NCBI GenBank assembly: GCA_910584915.1
Contig: CAJUDM010000021.1
Location: 16,621-80,620 of the forward strand
Length of the DNA stretch: 64,000 bases
From: an uncultured Lachnospiraceae bacterium
GTDB taxonomy: Bacteria; Bacillota; Clostridia; Lachnospirales; Lachnospiraceae
Direction of reading: 5' to 3'
How positions within the stretch are numbered: the first letter of the stretch is position 1; each line of letters opens with the position of its first letter. Shown here one piece after another: positions 36,598 to 45,858 of the stretch. The notes under the pieces were generated by a model. The model was not told where the DNA came from. It worked only from the letters and a program-made list of their open reading frames with translations, and ran no database searches. A program made the translations under genes and the position numbers.

Positions 36598-37633
36598 CGG
36601 GATACTGATCATCAGAAAAGAGCGGGATTATACATCCAGCGATGTGGTGGCAAAGCTGCGGGGAATCTGCCGCCAGAAAAAGATCGGCCATACCGGGACG
36701 CTGGATCCGAACGCGACAGGGGTACTGCCAGTGTGTCTCGGAAATGCCACAAAACTCTGCGATATGCTGACAGACCGCAGCAAGGAGTATATTGCGGAAT
36801 TTACGCTGGGACTCACGACGGACACAGAGGACATCTGGGGAAAAGCGCTGACGGACAGCGGGGAAAAATGGCGTGAACTTTCGGAGGAGGAGATAGAGAA
36901 AGCTGTCCTTTCCTTTCAGGGAAAGCAGCTGCAGGTACCGCCCATGTACTCGGCGCTCAAAGTAAACGGAAAACGGCTTTATGAGTTGGCGCGCGCCGGG
37001 AAGACGGTAGAGAGGGCGCCAAGAGAAATTGAGATAGAGGAGATAGAACTGCTGCCGCCGGAGGGCTGTCCTGATACCGACAGGAGAGCGTGCCGGGCGG
37101 CGTGTTTTTTGGCGCTGCCGAAGCTGCGCATGAGGGTAGTGTGCTCCAAGGGCACTTATATCCGCACACTCTGCAGGGATATCGGGGACAGGCTTGGCTG
37201 CGGCGCCGTGATGAGCGGCCTTGTGCGGACAAGAGTCGGCGGCTTTTTGCTGGAAAATTCACACACTCTGTCCGAGATTGAGCAGATAAAGGACAGAGAG
37301 GGACTTGAAGGACTGCTGATACCGGTGGATGAGTGTTTTGCGGAGTATCCGGCGGCGGAGGTTTCAGGGGACGGGCTGCGTTTTCTGAAAAACGGAAACG
37401 AACTGAAATACTCCATGGTAAAAGGGAGGAAGGGAGATATCCTTCCGCGGGGCATGGCACAGGGCGACGGTATGAGGCCGGAATGTCATGGCTCTGATCT
37501 GAATACCGGCAAAAGCGGGGGTATAGGCGTTCCTGTGAGGATTTATGACGCAGAGGGGACTTTCTATGGCGTTTACCGGCTGCAGCAGGACGGGAAAACG
37601 TTAAAACCCTGGAAGATGTTTCTGCCGGGATGA
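36590..37633 (+). CDS. truB: tRNA pseudouridine(55) synthase TruB
   Basis: A 347-residue pseudouridine synthase that modifies U55 in the T-loop of tRNA. The catalytic Asp is in KIGHTGTLDPNATGVLPVCL; other motifs are VPPMYSALKVNGKRLYELAR and CSKGTYIRTLCRDIG. It begins with GTG inside the end of nrnA. A 40-residue insertion-like stretch near the end (EAEGMRPECHGSDLN region, 290-320) makes it somewhat longer than the roughly 300-residue norm. Confidence 0.95.
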   Translation: MLNGILIIRKERDYTSSDVVAKLRGICRQKKIGHTGTLDPNATGVLPVCLGNATKLCDMLTDRSKEYIAEFTLGLTTDTEDIWGKALTDSGEKWRELSEEEIEKAVLSFQGKQLQVPPMYSALKVNGKRLYELARAGKTVERAPREIEIEEIELLPPEGCPDTDRRACRAACFLALPKLRMRVVCSKGTYIRTLCRDIGDRLGCGAVMSGLVRTRVGGFLLENSHTLSEIEQIKDREGLEGLLIPVDECFAEYPAAEVSGDGLRFLKNGNELKYSMVKGRKGDILPRGMAQGDGMRPECHGSDLNTGKSGGIGVPVRIYDAEGTFYGVYRLQQDGKTLKPWKMFLPG

Positions 37634-37734
37634 GGGACATATCTCAAGGCGGGATTGCCGGACGCCGGGAGGATGGAAGGCTTTATCAGATGATATGATG
37701 TCTGAGACGGTATTGTATGTGAGGAGGCTGTGGG

Positions 37735-38673
37735 GTGCAGGTTATTGAGAAAGAGACATTGTTTCAACTGGATAAGCCGTCAGCGGTGGCTATCGGAAAG
37801 TTTGACGGCATCCACAGGGGGCATCAGAGCCTTCTGCGCCACGTTCTGGAACAGAAGGAAAAAGGGTTAAAGGCGGTGGTTTTTACCTTTGATCCATCCC
37901 CGGCGGTGCTTTTTTCCGGAGTATGCCTGCCGGAGTTGACGACGAAACAGGAGAAGAGAAAGCTTTTTGAGAAACTCGGGATAGATGTGCTGATCGAATA
38001 TCCGCTCAACCTCACTACTGCGGCGATGCCGGCGGAAGATTTTATCGGGAAGGTGCTTGCAGGACGGATGAACACCACCTACATTGCGGCGGGGACGGAC
38101 CTTTCCTTCGGAAAAGAGGGAAGGGGCGATACTGTGCTGCTTCGGAAATATGCCGGCACATACGGCTATCAGACGGAAATAATAGAGAAAGTCTGCTCAG
38201 AGGGCAGGGAGATCAGTTCGAGCTATGTGCGGGAAGTGGTGAAGGCTGGGAATATGGAGAAAGCGGCAAAACTGATCGGGGAGGCATACAGCGTGAGAGG
38301 CGTTGTGACGCACGGGAAAAAACTGGGCAGAAGGCTCGGGATGCCCACGGTGAACCTGCTGCCGGAGAAGGAAAAGCTTCTGCCGCCCTTCGGCGTCTAT
38401 TTTTCGGAGGTTGTGATAGAGGATGATCCCGGAGAGCGGGTTTACAAAGGAACCACAAATATCGGGTATAAGCCCACAGTAAACGATGGGAAACAGGCCG
38501 GGGTGGAGACCTACCTCTACGATTTTGCCCAGGAGATCTACGGCAGAGAGATCACAGTCCGCCTCTTTTCCTTCCACAGGCCGGAGATGAAGTTTGCCTC
38601 GGTGGAGGAACTGAAAAAGCAGATGGCATCGGATATCGCGAAAGGGAGATACTATAACGCCGGCAATCGCTAA
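37735..38673 (+). CDS. ribF: Bifunctional riboflavin kinase / FAD synthetase
   Basis: A 312-residue RibF converting riboflavin to FMN and FAD. The N-terminal adenylyltransferase domain has AIGKFDGIHRGHQSLLRHVL and the C-terminal flavokinase domain has GVVTHGKKLGRRLGMPTVNL and TNIGYKPTVN. The GTG start at 37735 is supported by GAGGAGG six bases upstream. It follows truB as usual. Confidence 0.95.
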   Translation: MQVIEKETLFQLDKPSAVAIGKFDGIHRGHQSLLRHVLEQKEKGLKAVVFTFDPSPAVLFSGVCLPELTTKQEKRKLFEKLGIDVLIEYPLNLTTAAMPAEDFIGKVLAGRMNTTYIAAGTDLSFGKEGRGDTVLLRKYAGTYGYQTEIIEKVCSEGREISSSYVREVVKAGNMEKAAKLIGEAYSVRGVVTHGKKLGRRLGMPTVNLLPEKEKLLPPFGVYFSEVVIEDDPGERVYKGTTNIGYKPTVNDGKQAGVETYLYDFAQEIYGREITVRLFSFHRPEMKFASVEELKKQMASDIAKGRYYNAGNR

Positions 38674-38721
38674 TGACACATCGACCGGCCGGAAGAAACA
38701 GAAAAGAGATAACAATTTTTG

Positions 38722-38750
38722 TTGAAAGATGTCTGCAAAACAGTTATAAT
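38722..38750 (+). promoter_or_regulatory. Promoter of the Na/Pi cotransporter gene
   Basis: TTGAAA (38722-38727), 17 bases and TATAAT (38745-38750), giving a leader of about 160 bases. Confidence 0.75.
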
Positions 38751-38757
38751 GGACTGG

Positions 38758-38915
38758 TAAGCTCGTCGGATGTCCGGAAAAAAGCAGTGAAACTGCCGAA
38801 AATTCCGGGCGTTTGATGGGCAGCGTACATGAAGACAGGAGCCTGTCTTTACAATATATACGGTAATACGATACGGGTACATGCCGGATCTTCATATCCG
38901 GCGGGGGGATAAAAT
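38758..38915 (+). promoter_or_regulatory. Structured 5' leader of the Na/Pi cotransporter mRNA
   Basis: Three stems can be drawn in the leader. CCGGAA (38774-38779) with TTCCGG (38803-38808) encloses GCAGT/ACTGC. AAGACAGG (38832-38839) pairs with CCTGTCTT (38842-38849). GCCGGAT (38883-38889) pairs with ATCCGGC (38896-38902) and abuts the ribosome site GGGGGG (38903-38908). A terminal hairpin touching the ribosome site after a folded domain is the plan of a translational riboswitch. I do not recognise a known class. Confidence 0.5.
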
Positions 38916-40562
38916 ATGGAAGCTGGCATTATACTATCGATGGCGGGAGGCCTGGGGCTTTTTCTGTATGGCATGCATGTCATGAGCGACAGTATTGAGA
39001 AGGTGGCGGGCGCCAGGCTCAGAAAGATTCTGGAGATGTTTACCACAAACCGTTTTACCGGTATTTTGGTGGGGTTTATCTTCACAGCACTGATCCAATC
39101 CTCTTCCGCCTGTACCGCGATGGTGGTCAGCTTTGTGAACGCGGGGCTGATGACGCTCTATCAGGCTGCTGGCGTGATCTTTGGTTCCAATATCGGAACG
39201 ACAGTTACAGCACTTTTGGTATCTTTTAAACTGGAAAAATTCGCACCGGTCATTTTGCTTGTCGGTGTGCTTCTGGTGATGTTCTGCAAGAAGCCGAAGC
39301 TGTCAAAGTTCGGAGAAGTGATCATCGGTTTCGGCGTCCTGTTTATGGGGCTCGCGACGATGTCAAGCGCGATGGCGGGACTGAGGGAATCCCCCTTTGT
39401 CATGAATATGTTTGCCTCCCTGACAAATCCCATTCTTGCCATTCTGCTGGGATTTGTGCTGACGGCGGTCATCCAGAGTTCCTCCGTCACGGTCTCTATC
39501 ATGGTCTTGATGGCAAATCAGGGGCTCCTGGGGCTTGATCTGTGTATGTATATCACGCTGGGCTGTAATATCGGCGCCTGTACGACGGCGATCCTGGCGT
39601 CTCTGACCGGCAAGAAGGACGCAAAGCGGGCAGCGATGATCCATCTGCTGTTCAACGTCTTTGGCACAATCATCATGTATGTGATCCTGCAGCTTGCGAT
39701 GGACTGGGTGCTGGGGATGTTTGTCACGATGGCGGGCGATAATCCGGGACGTATCGTGGCATATGCCCATATGTTCTTCAAGATATTCCTTGTGATCGTG
39801 CTGACGCCGTTTATCAGCGGCATCGTAAAACTGACTTATATCATCATACCGGGGAGCGATCAGAAGGTGGGCTACAGAGACAGCTTCCAGCTCAAGTATA
39901 TCGGCAACAAGGTTGTGCTGAACCCGGCTACCGCGGTGGTGGAAGTCATCAAGGAGATCGACCGTATGGCGTCCCTCGCCAGCGAGAATTTAAACAGAGC
40001 GATGAATGCGCTGATCACACTGGATGAAGAGGACATTCAGGAGGTATACTCGGTTGAGGAAAACATCAATTTCCTGAACCATGCGATCACCGGTTATCTG
40101 GTGAAGATCAATCAGACTACCCTTCCCATCGAGGATGCCAAGATGATCGGTGGTCTCTTCCATGTGGTGAACGACATCGAGCGGATAGGCGATCACGCGG
40201 AGAATATAGCGGACAACGCCGTAAAGCGCAAGGAGGAGGGTATCCTGATCAGCAAGGACGCACAGCGTGAACTTGGAGAAATGTTGGATATGGTCAATAC
40301 GATCATCCGCTATTCCGTGGATATGTTTGCGAATGGGACGATAGAGCATTTGCAGGATATCATTCAGCTCGAGGATGCTGTGGATGAGAAGGAGAGAGAA
40401 CTCCAGCAGCACCATGTGGAGAGGCTGACAAGAAACGAATGCACGCCGGCGGCAGGCATGCTGTTTTCAGATATCGCTTCAGGGCTCGAGAGGGTTTCCG
40501 ACCATGCGACCAATATCGCATTCTCGATTTACGGCAGCGACAATGAGGATACCGAGGATTAA
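38916..40562 (+). CDS. Na+/phosphate cotransporter (NptA/PNaS family) with PhoU-like domain
   Basis: A 548-residue protein. Residues 1-310 contain the two inverted Na_Pi_cotrans repeats with the QSSSA-type motifs (ALIQSSSACTAMVVSFVNA and AVIQSSSVTVSIMVLMANQ) and the GSNIGTTVTALL / GCNIGACTTAIL partners. Residues 340-540 form a PhoU-like helical domain (DIERIGDHAENIADNAV and LERVSDHATNIAFSIY). The family imports phosphate with sodium. It has its own promoter and a long structured leader. Confidence 0.93.
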   Translation: MEAGIILSMAGGLGLFLYGMHVMSDSIEKVAGARLRKILEMFTTNRFTGILVGFIFTALIQSSSACTAMVVSFVNAGLMTLYQAAGVIFGSNIGTTVTALLVSFKLEKFAPVILLVGVLLVMFCKKPKLSKFGEVIIGFGVLFMGLATMSSAMAGLRESPFVMNMFASLTNPILAILLGFVLTAVIQSSSVTVSIMVLMANQGLLGLDLCMYITLGCNIGACTTAILASLTGKKDAKRAAMIHLLFNVFGTIIMYVILQLAMDWVLGMFVTMAGDNPGRIVAYAHMFFKIFLVIVLTPFISGIVKLTYIIIPGSDQKVGYRDSFQLKYIGNKVVLNPATAVVEVIKEIDRMASLASENLNRAMNALITLDEEDIQEVYSVEENINFLNHAITGYLVKINQTTLPIEDAKMIGGLFHVVNDIERIGDHAENIADNAVKRKEEGILISKDAQRELGEMLDMVNTIIRYSVDMFANGTIEHLQDIIQLEDAVDEKERELQQHHVERLTRNECTPAAGMLFSDIASGLERVSDHATNIAFSIYGSDNEDTED

Positions 40563-40619
40563 AGATTTTTCTGCTCTGGCGGGACGCTGCGAAACAGAGT
40601 GTATGAGAGTCAGGACAAT

Positions 40620-41681
40620 ATGGTAAATAACAATATGAAAAAGTTTCAGAGAGCATTTTTATATTCCTGCGGAGTTTTTCTCGCCGCAGGAATGTTTTTA
40701 CGGACAGGTTTTACAGCGAGGGCGGATGATAAGGTAAAAAGGAGCGAAGTGATGCTGCCTCCGGTCGGGATCGGCAGCCTGATGGACGCGGATAAGAGCG
40801 ATGAGGAGATCCTGGCGGAGGCGGAGGATATCGAGCTGTTCGGGTATAAGAATCTGGGCATAGCCAACGTGGAAAACAACTTAAATATCCGGGCGGGCGC
40901 GGATGAAGGAGCCAAGCTTGTGGGAAAGATGCCGAAGGATACCGCCTGTGAGATCATGGGGCAGGAGGGGGACTGGTCAAAGATCACCTCCGGCAAAGTG
41001 GAAGGCTATGTGAAGACAGAATTTCTTTTCACGGGTTCGGAGGCGAGAATAAGGGCGATGGATCTGATCTCAACCTACGCGGTGGTACATGCAGATGCGC
41101 TCAGGGTACGGCAGGAGCCGAGCACGGAGGCTTCAATCTATACTCAGGTGGCGCAGGGAGAGATGCTGGAGTATGTGCAGACGTTAGATAACGGCTGGGT
41201 GGAGATCATGCTGGACGATGAGACGGTCTATGTGTCCGGGGAATATGTGGAGCTGGAGGATAAGCTGGAGACGGCGGTGACGATGACGGAGCTCCTCTAC
41301 GGTGCCGGAGTATCTGACGTTCGTGTCAGTATTTGTGAGTACGCGAAGCAGTTTCTGGGAAACCGCTATGTATATGGCGGGACCAGCCTGACAAAGGGAA
41401 CCGACTGCTCCGGGTTTACAATGCGTGTGTATCAGCAGTTCGGGATCAGCCTGCCCCGCACTTCCCGCGCCCAGGCGAATGCAGGGACAAAGATAAGCGC
41501 TTCGGAGGCAAAGCCCGGGGATCTGTTCTTCTACGGCGGCAGAGGAGGTTATATCAACCATGTTGCGCTCTATATCGGCGGCGGGCAGGTGATCCATGCC
41601 AGTTCACCGAAGACCGGGATCAAGATCAGCAACTGTAATTACAGGACGCCGGTGAAGGTGGTCAGGATCATCAATTCCTAG
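40620..41681 (+). CDS. Secreted SH3-domain NlpC/P60 peptidoglycan hydrolase
   Basis: A 353-residue exported protein. A signal peptide (KKFQRAFLYSCGVFLAAGMF) is followed by two bacterial SH3 domains (about 90-145 and 155-215, with NLNIRAGADEGAKLVGKMP and ALRVRQEPSTEASIYTQV). A C-terminal NlpC/P60 endopeptidase has the catalytic Cys in GTDCSGFTMRVYQQFG and His in GYINHVALYIGGGQVIHA. Such enzymes cut between D-Glu and the diamino acid of stem peptides. ATG 40620 is preferred to GTG 40599, since CAGGAC lies in front of it. Confidence 0.9.
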   Translation: MVNNNMKKFQRAFLYSCGVFLAAGMFLRTGFTARADDKVKRSEVMLPPVGIGSLMDADKSDEEILAEAEDIELFGYKNLGIANVENNLNIRAGADEGAKLVGKMPKDTACEIMGQEGDWSKITSGKVEGYVKTEFLFTGSEARIRAMDLISTYAVVHADALRVRQEPSTEASIYTQVAQGEMLEYVQTLDNGWVEIMLDDETVYVSGEYVELEDKLETAVTMTELLYGAGVSDVRVSICEYAKQFLGNRYVYGGTSLTKGTDCSGFTMRVYQQFGISLPRTSRAQANAGTKISASEAKPGDLFFYGGRGGYINHVALYIGGGQVIHASSPKTGIKISNCNYRTPVKVVRIINS

Positions 41682-41724
41682 AGAGGGCTGTTGAGGGAAT
41701 GTCGTAAATTTATGAAAATTACTG

Positions 41725-41753
41725 TTTACAACAGGAATGCTTTGTGCTATAGT
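41725..41753 (+). promoter_or_regulatory. rpsO promoter
   Basis: TTTACA (41725-41730), 17 bases and TATAGT (41748-41753), giving a leader of about 85 bases. Confidence 0.7.
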
Positions 41754-41759
41754 ATTCAG

Positions 41760-41843
41760 GTATGAGTTCAGCCGATGCTCAGGGTGAGGAGACTCCGACC
41801 TGCCCTTGGTATTTGGCGGTTACAAAAAAGGAGGATAGGAAAC
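41760..41843 (+). promoter_or_regulatory. Candidate S15-binding leader of rpsO
   Basis: The leader holds GGTGAGGAGACTCCGACC, which folds as a small GGAgacTCC-type stem within GGT/ACC, inside a longer CAGGG/CCCTTG stem, directly before GGAGGATAGG. Ribosomal protein S15 represses its own mRNA through structured leaders of varied shape in several phyla, so this is a plausible site; no specific known class is claimed. Confidence 0.45.
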
Positions 41844-42110
41844 ATGATTTCCAAAGAAAAGAAAGAAGCGATCATCAAAGAATATGAGAGGACACCCGGC
41901 GATACCGGTTCACCGGAAGTGCAGATTGCGATCCTGACAGCGAGGATCCAGGAGCTGACGGAGCACCTGAAGGAGAATCAGAAGGATCATCACTCCCGCC
42001 GTGGTATGTATATGATGATCGGTCAGAGGCGCGGCCTTTTGGATTATTTAAAAAAGAAAGATATCGAGAGGTATCGTGTTTTGATCGAAAAACTTGGTAT
42101 CAGAAGATAA
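41844..42110 (+). CDS. rpsO: 30S ribosomal protein S15
   Basis: An 88-residue S15 with the conserved EYERTPGDTGSPEVQIAILT, HLKENQKDHHSRRGMYMMIG and RRGLLDYLKKKDIERY stretches. S15 binds the central domain of 16S rRNA. GGAGGATAGG precedes the ATG at 41844; the frame is open further upstream but without homology. It precedes pnp as in most Firmicutes. Confidence 0.98.
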   Translation: MISKEKKEAIIKEYERTPGDTGSPEVQIAILTARIQELTEHLKENQKDHHSRRGMYMMIGQRRGLLDYLKKKDIERYRVLIEKLGIRR

Positions 42111-42121
42111 CAGGACGTAAT

Positions 42122-42171
42122 GGAAGGGCGTAACCGGAGACGTTGTTTTTGGTGACGCCTTTTCCTGTTTT
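42122..42171 (+). terminator. rpsO terminator
   Basis: GGAAGGGCGTAACC pairs with GGTGACGCCTTTTCC across a loop of about 17 bases, followed by TGTTTTT, just past the rpsO stop. Confidence 0.8.
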
Positions 42172-42490
42172 TATTTCTGCAGGCAGCGAGCCAGATGGCC
42201 ATGTTTGAAGCAAACCGGAGTCGGCTCGGGTATTTGGCGGCTGTCGCGAGGGTGGAATACCACACAGCTTGCTGTGGAGTATTTCATTTACTGCACAAGT
42301 ACAGGTGGAAGATCAGTTCCGAGACCACAGAAAAGGGTGTTTCCGGCTGAGGGAATGCTCCGTCTTTTGAGGCGGCATTGGAGCGAAAGAGGGATTTTCC
42401 GAAGGGAAATGGCGTTTTCTGTAGTTTCGGCCTCTTCTGCCTGACAAAACATGTAAAAATTCACAGGTAAGAAAAGGAGAAGAGAAGAAC
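42172..42490 (+). promoter_or_regulatory. pnp leader region
   Basis: This stretch of about 320 bases has no gene I can support. It contains the hairpin AATAC-CACA / TGTG-GAGTATT (about 42256-42284) and smaller pairs such as TGCTCC with GGAGC and TTTTCC with GGGAAA (42390-42412). pnp mRNAs are often controlled by RNase cleavage of leader hairpins, so these may be functional. No convincing -35/-10 pair is seen. Confidence 0.35.
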
Positions 42491-44581
42491 ATGTACAAAA
42501 CTTACACAATGGAACTTGCCGGCCGCACGTTGAAGGTGGATATCGGCAGAGTCGGCAAACAGGCTAACGGCTGCGCATTCATGCAGTATGGCGAGACAAC
42601 GGTATTATCCACGGCGACGGCTTCCGAGAAGCCCAGGGAAGGTATTGACTTTTTCCCCTGCAGCGTGGAATATGAAGAGAAATTTTATTCCGTGGGAAAG
42701 ATTCCCGGAGGTTTTAACAAGAGGGAGGGAAAGGCTTCCGAGAATGCGGTGCTCACAAGCCGTGTGATCGACAGGCCCATGCGTCCTCTGTTTCCGAAGG
42801 ATTACAGAAATGATGTGACACTGAACAATATGGTAATGTCTGTAGATCCCGCATGCCGTCCTGAACTGGTGGCAATGCTTGGGACATCCATCGCGACCTG
42901 CATTTCGGATATCCCCTTTGCCGGTCCCTGCGCTATGACGCAGATCGGTATGGCAGACGGAGAGTTCATTGTAAATCCCGGCCAGGAGCAATGGGATAAG
43001 GGTGATCTGAAGCTGACGGTTGCCTCCACAGCGGAGAAGGTGATCATGATCGAGGCGGGCGCCAATGAGATTCCGGAGAATAAGATGATCCAGGCAATCT
43101 ACAAGGCGCATGAGATCAACCAGACGATCATTGCCTTTATCAATAACATCGTGGCAGAGTGCGGCAGGCCGAAACATGAGTATGTGAGCTGCGCGATCCC
43201 TGAGGAGATGTTTGAGGAGATCAAAAAGATCGTGCCGCCGGAAGAGATGGAGACCGCTGTCTTCACGGACGAGAAGCAGGTGCGTGAAGAGAATATCAGG
43301 AATATCACGGCAAGGCTGGAGGAGGCTTTCGCGGAGAACGAGGAGTGGCTCTCAGTTCTCGGTGAGGCAGTTTATCAGTATCAGAAAAAGACAGTCCGCA
43401 AGATGATCTTAAAAGACCACAAGCGTCCCGACGGGCGTGAGTTGGATCAGATACGTCCCCTGGCGGCTGAGGTGGATATCATTCCGAGAGTACACGGTTC
43501 CGCGATGTTTACCAGAGGGCAGACTCAGATCTGCAACGTGACCACGCTGGCGCCTCTGTCCGAGGCTCAGAAGGTGGACGGGCTGGATGTGAACATCACG
43601 GAAAAGAGATATATGCATCATTATAATTTCCCGTCCTATTCGGTGGGAGAGACCAAGGTGAGCAGAGGCCCGGGACGAAGAGAGATCGGACACGGCGCGC
43701 TGGCTGAGAGAGCGCTTCTGCCGGTATTGCCTTCCATAGAGGATTTTCCCTATGCGATCCGCACCGTATCGGAGACGTTTGAGTCCAACGGTTCCACCTC
43801 CATGGCTTCCACCTGTGCCTCCTGTATGTCCCTGATGGCAGCGGGCGTTCCGATAAAGAAGATGGTGGCAGGTATCTCCTGCGGCCTGGTGACAGGCGAT
43901 ACGGATGATGATTTTGTACTGCTGACCGATATCCAGGGGCTGGAGGATTTCTTCGGCGACATGGATTTCAAGGTGACAGGTACGACGGAGGGCATCACGG
44001 CGATCCAGATGGATATCAAGATTCACGGTCTGACAAGGCCTATTGTGGAGGGTGCCATCGCACGCTGCCGTGAGGCGAGAATGTTTATCATGGATACCTG
44101 CATGAAACCCGCGATCTCCGCGCCGAGACCGGAGGTAGGCCCTTATGCGCCGAAGATCATCTCCCTGCAGATCGACCCGGAGAAGATCGGCGATGTGGTG
44201 GGACAGCGCGGCAAGACCATCAATGAGATCATCGCCCGCACAGGCGTGAAGATCGATATCACCGACGACGGTCAGGTTTCCGTCTGCGGCACGGACGCAG
44301 CGATGATGGACAAGGCTGTGGAGATGATCAAGACTATCGTGACTGACTTTGAGGCGGGACAGGTGTTCCAGGGCAAGGTAGTGAGCATCAAGGAATTCGG
44401 CGCGTTCATCGAGTTTGCGCCGGGCAAGGAAGGCATGGTTCACATTTCCAAGATCGCGAAGGAGAGGATCAACCATGTGGAGGATGTGCTGACGCTCGGA
44501 GATGTGGTGACGGTTGTCTGCCTTGGCAAGGACAAGATGGGCAGGATCAGCTTCTCCATGAAGGATGTGGCTCAGAAATAA
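42491..44581 (+). CDS. pnp: Polyribonucleotide nucleotidyltransferase (PNPase)
   Basis: A 696-residue phosphorolytic 3'-5' exoribonuclease of the RNA degradosome. It has two RNase PH cores (first beginning MELAGRTLKVDIGRVGKQAN, second around RPDGRELDQIRPLAAEVDII), KH (VVGQRGKTINEIIARTGVKI) and S1 (GKVVSIKEFGAFIEFAPGKE) domains in the usual order and length. A ribosome site AAAAGGAGAAG precedes the ATG. Confidence 0.98.
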   Translation: MYKTYTMELAGRTLKVDIGRVGKQANGCAFMQYGETTVLSTATASEKPREGIDFFPCSVEYEEKFYSVGKIPGGFNKREGKASENAVLTSRVIDRPMRPLFPKDYRNDVTLNNMVMSVDPACRPELVAMLGTSIATCISDIPFAGPCAMTQIGMADGEFIVNPGQEQWDKGDLKLTVASTAEKVIMIEAGANEIPENKMIQAIYKAHEINQTIIAFINNIVAECGRPKHEYVSCAIPEEMFEEIKKIVPPEEMETAVFTDEKQVREENIRNITARLEEAFAENEEWLSVLGEAVYQYQKKTVRKMILKDHKRPDGRELDQIRPLAAEVDIIPRVHGSAMFTRGQTQICNVTTLAPLSEAQKVDGLDVNITEKRYMHHYNFPSYSVGETKVSRGPGRREIGHGALAERALLPVLPSIEDFPYAIRTVSETFESNGSTSMASTCASCMSLMAAGVPIKKMVAGISCGLVTGDTDDDFVLLTDIQGLEDFFGDMDFKVTGTTEGITAIQMDIKIHGLTRPIVEGAIARCREARMFIMDTCMKPAISAPRPEVGPYAPKIISLQIDPEKIGDVVGQRGKTINEIIARTGVKIDITDDGQVSVCGTDAAMMDKAVEMIKTIVTDFEAGQVFQGKVVSIKEFGAFIEFAPGKEGMVHISKIAKERINHVEDVLTLGDVVTVVCLGKDKMGRISFSMKDVAQK

Positions 44582-44583
44582 AG

Positions 44584-44618
44584 AAAAAGACAGCGCCCCT
44601 GATTGGCGCTGTCTTTTT
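44584..44618 (+). terminator. pnp terminator
   Basis: GACAGCGCC and GGCGCTGTC enclose a seven-base loop and are followed by TTTTT, starting eight bases after the pnp stop. AAAAA on the other flank makes it a potential bidirectional terminator. Confidence 0.92.
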
Positions 44619-44694
44619 CGCTGCTTCGCGATACGCAAATGCGTATTGCGAAGGTTCCATAACAGACAATCTGAGCCGTGCAGGCTCAGTTTTT
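44619..44694 (+). terminator. Second hairpin/terminator cluster after pnp
   Basis: CTTCGCGATACGC and GCGTATTGCGAAG (44623-44652) form a long stem. CTGAGCC (44671-44677) pairs with GGCTCAG (44683-44689) and is followed by TTTTT. This is an independent terminator within 80 bases of the first. Confidence 0.7.
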
Positions 44695-44755
44695 CGCTGA
44701 CTCTCGATTCGCGCAGGCAAATTGAGAAGGTTCCCGTTGGTATAAATGTAAAGCA

Positions 44756-44786
44756 GGCGGCTATCCAATTCGGATAGCCGCCTTTT
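44756..44786 (+). terminator. Third terminator after pnp
   Basis: GGCGGCTATCC and GGATAGCCGCC form a perfect 11-bp stem with a five-base loop, followed by TTTT. It lies 62 bases beyond the end of the convergent degV gene and might also act on that strand, although the left flank lacks a T-run in that direction. Confidence 0.8.
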
Positions 44787-44847
44787 GGCAAGTTGGTACC
44801 ATAAGATCATTTGCGAAGCAGATGATCGTTGGTTAGTATAAGATTAT

Positions 44848-45669
44848 TTACGCCTCCCACTCGATCGCGACACCCGTCGTGTTAGGCCCCACGTGGGAGG
44901 ATACGATCAGATTCAGGCTTGCCTCATAACTGCCTGGAACATGGGAACAGCATTTTTCAAACATCTCTCTGTTTCCCACATAGATGTTGCCGAGCCTTGC
45001 CGCCTTTTTGACCTCTGCGATAGTCTGAATGCTGCGCAGGGCAGCGTTCAGGCCTCTGGCCTTTTTGTACAGTTCAATATGACCGTCCCGGATGGTCAGG
45101 ATCGGCTTGATATCCAGGATATCTCCAATCTTTCCGACGGCGGGATTCACCCTGCCGCCCTGTATCAGGTATTTGAAATCATCCACAATGAAGAAGATAT
45201 CCAGGAGCTTTACCCGCCTTTCTATTTCTGCGGCGGCCTCCTCCAGGGATTTTCCCTGTTTTTTCATCTCGATGGCATCGACGCAGAGAAAACCGGCGCC
45301 CAGCGTCGCGCTCAGAGAGTCGATAACCCGGATCGAGGCTTCCGGATAGAGAGCCCTGCATTCCTCCGCGGTGGCGCAGATCGTGTTGTAGGAACCGCTG
45401 ATCCCGGAGGAGACGGCGATACATAAGATATCTCTGCCCGCCTTTAAGGCTTCCTCAAAACGCCTGCGTGCCAGGTCAGGATTGACGCCCGCAGTGTACG
45501 CCCTTTTGCTGCTCAGCCTTTCAAAAAACTGTTCTCTGCTCAGCGTCTGTTCATCGCCGTACACAGTGTCCGGTTCAAAGTAGTAATACTGCGGTAATAT
45601 GGCCACTTCCGTGTCGTAAGGCTTTGGTACATCAACATCCCCGTCCGTAAAAATCATAAAATCTCTCAT
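44848..45669 (-). CDS. DegV family fatty-acid-binding protein
   Basis: A 273-residue two-domain DegV protein. It starts MRDFMIFTDGDVDVPKPYD, corresponding to the DSTADLP region. ISSGISGSYNTICATAEECR and SLSATLGAGFLCVDAIEM follow, then DFKYLIQGGRVNPAVGKIGD and LDIKPILTIRDGHIE. DegV/FakB proteins hold a fatty acid for phosphorylation by FakA; which lipid and partner apply here is unknown. The start at 45669 is chosen for AGGAAGGG ten bases upstream. Confidence 0.9.
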   Translation of the reverse strand: MRDFMIFTDGDVDVPKPYDTEVAILPQYYYFEPDTVYGDEQTLSREQFFERLSSKRAYTAGVNPDLARRRFEEALKAGRDILCIAVSSGISGSYNTICATAEECRALYPEASIRVIDSLSATLGAGFLCVDAIEMKKQGKSLEEAAAEIERRVKLLDIFFIVDDFKYLIQGGRVNPAVGKIGDILDIKPILTIRDGHIELYKKARGLNAALRSIQTIAEVKKAARLGNIYVGNREMFEKCCSHVPGSYEASLNLIVSSHVGPNTTGVAIEWEA

Positions 45670-45858
45670 GTCAAAAATCCCTTCCTGTATTGCCTGATCA
45701 GACTCTGGCTTATTCCGCGCAGGGTATCGCGCGAGCCTAAGCACAGTATAGCACTTTCCGCCTGTTTTTGCATGGATTTTATATAGTTTTAATAAAGAAC
45801 AGAGAATCTCAGATTTTTATGAAAATATCACAAAAAATGTCTTCTTTGTTTTTATTTC

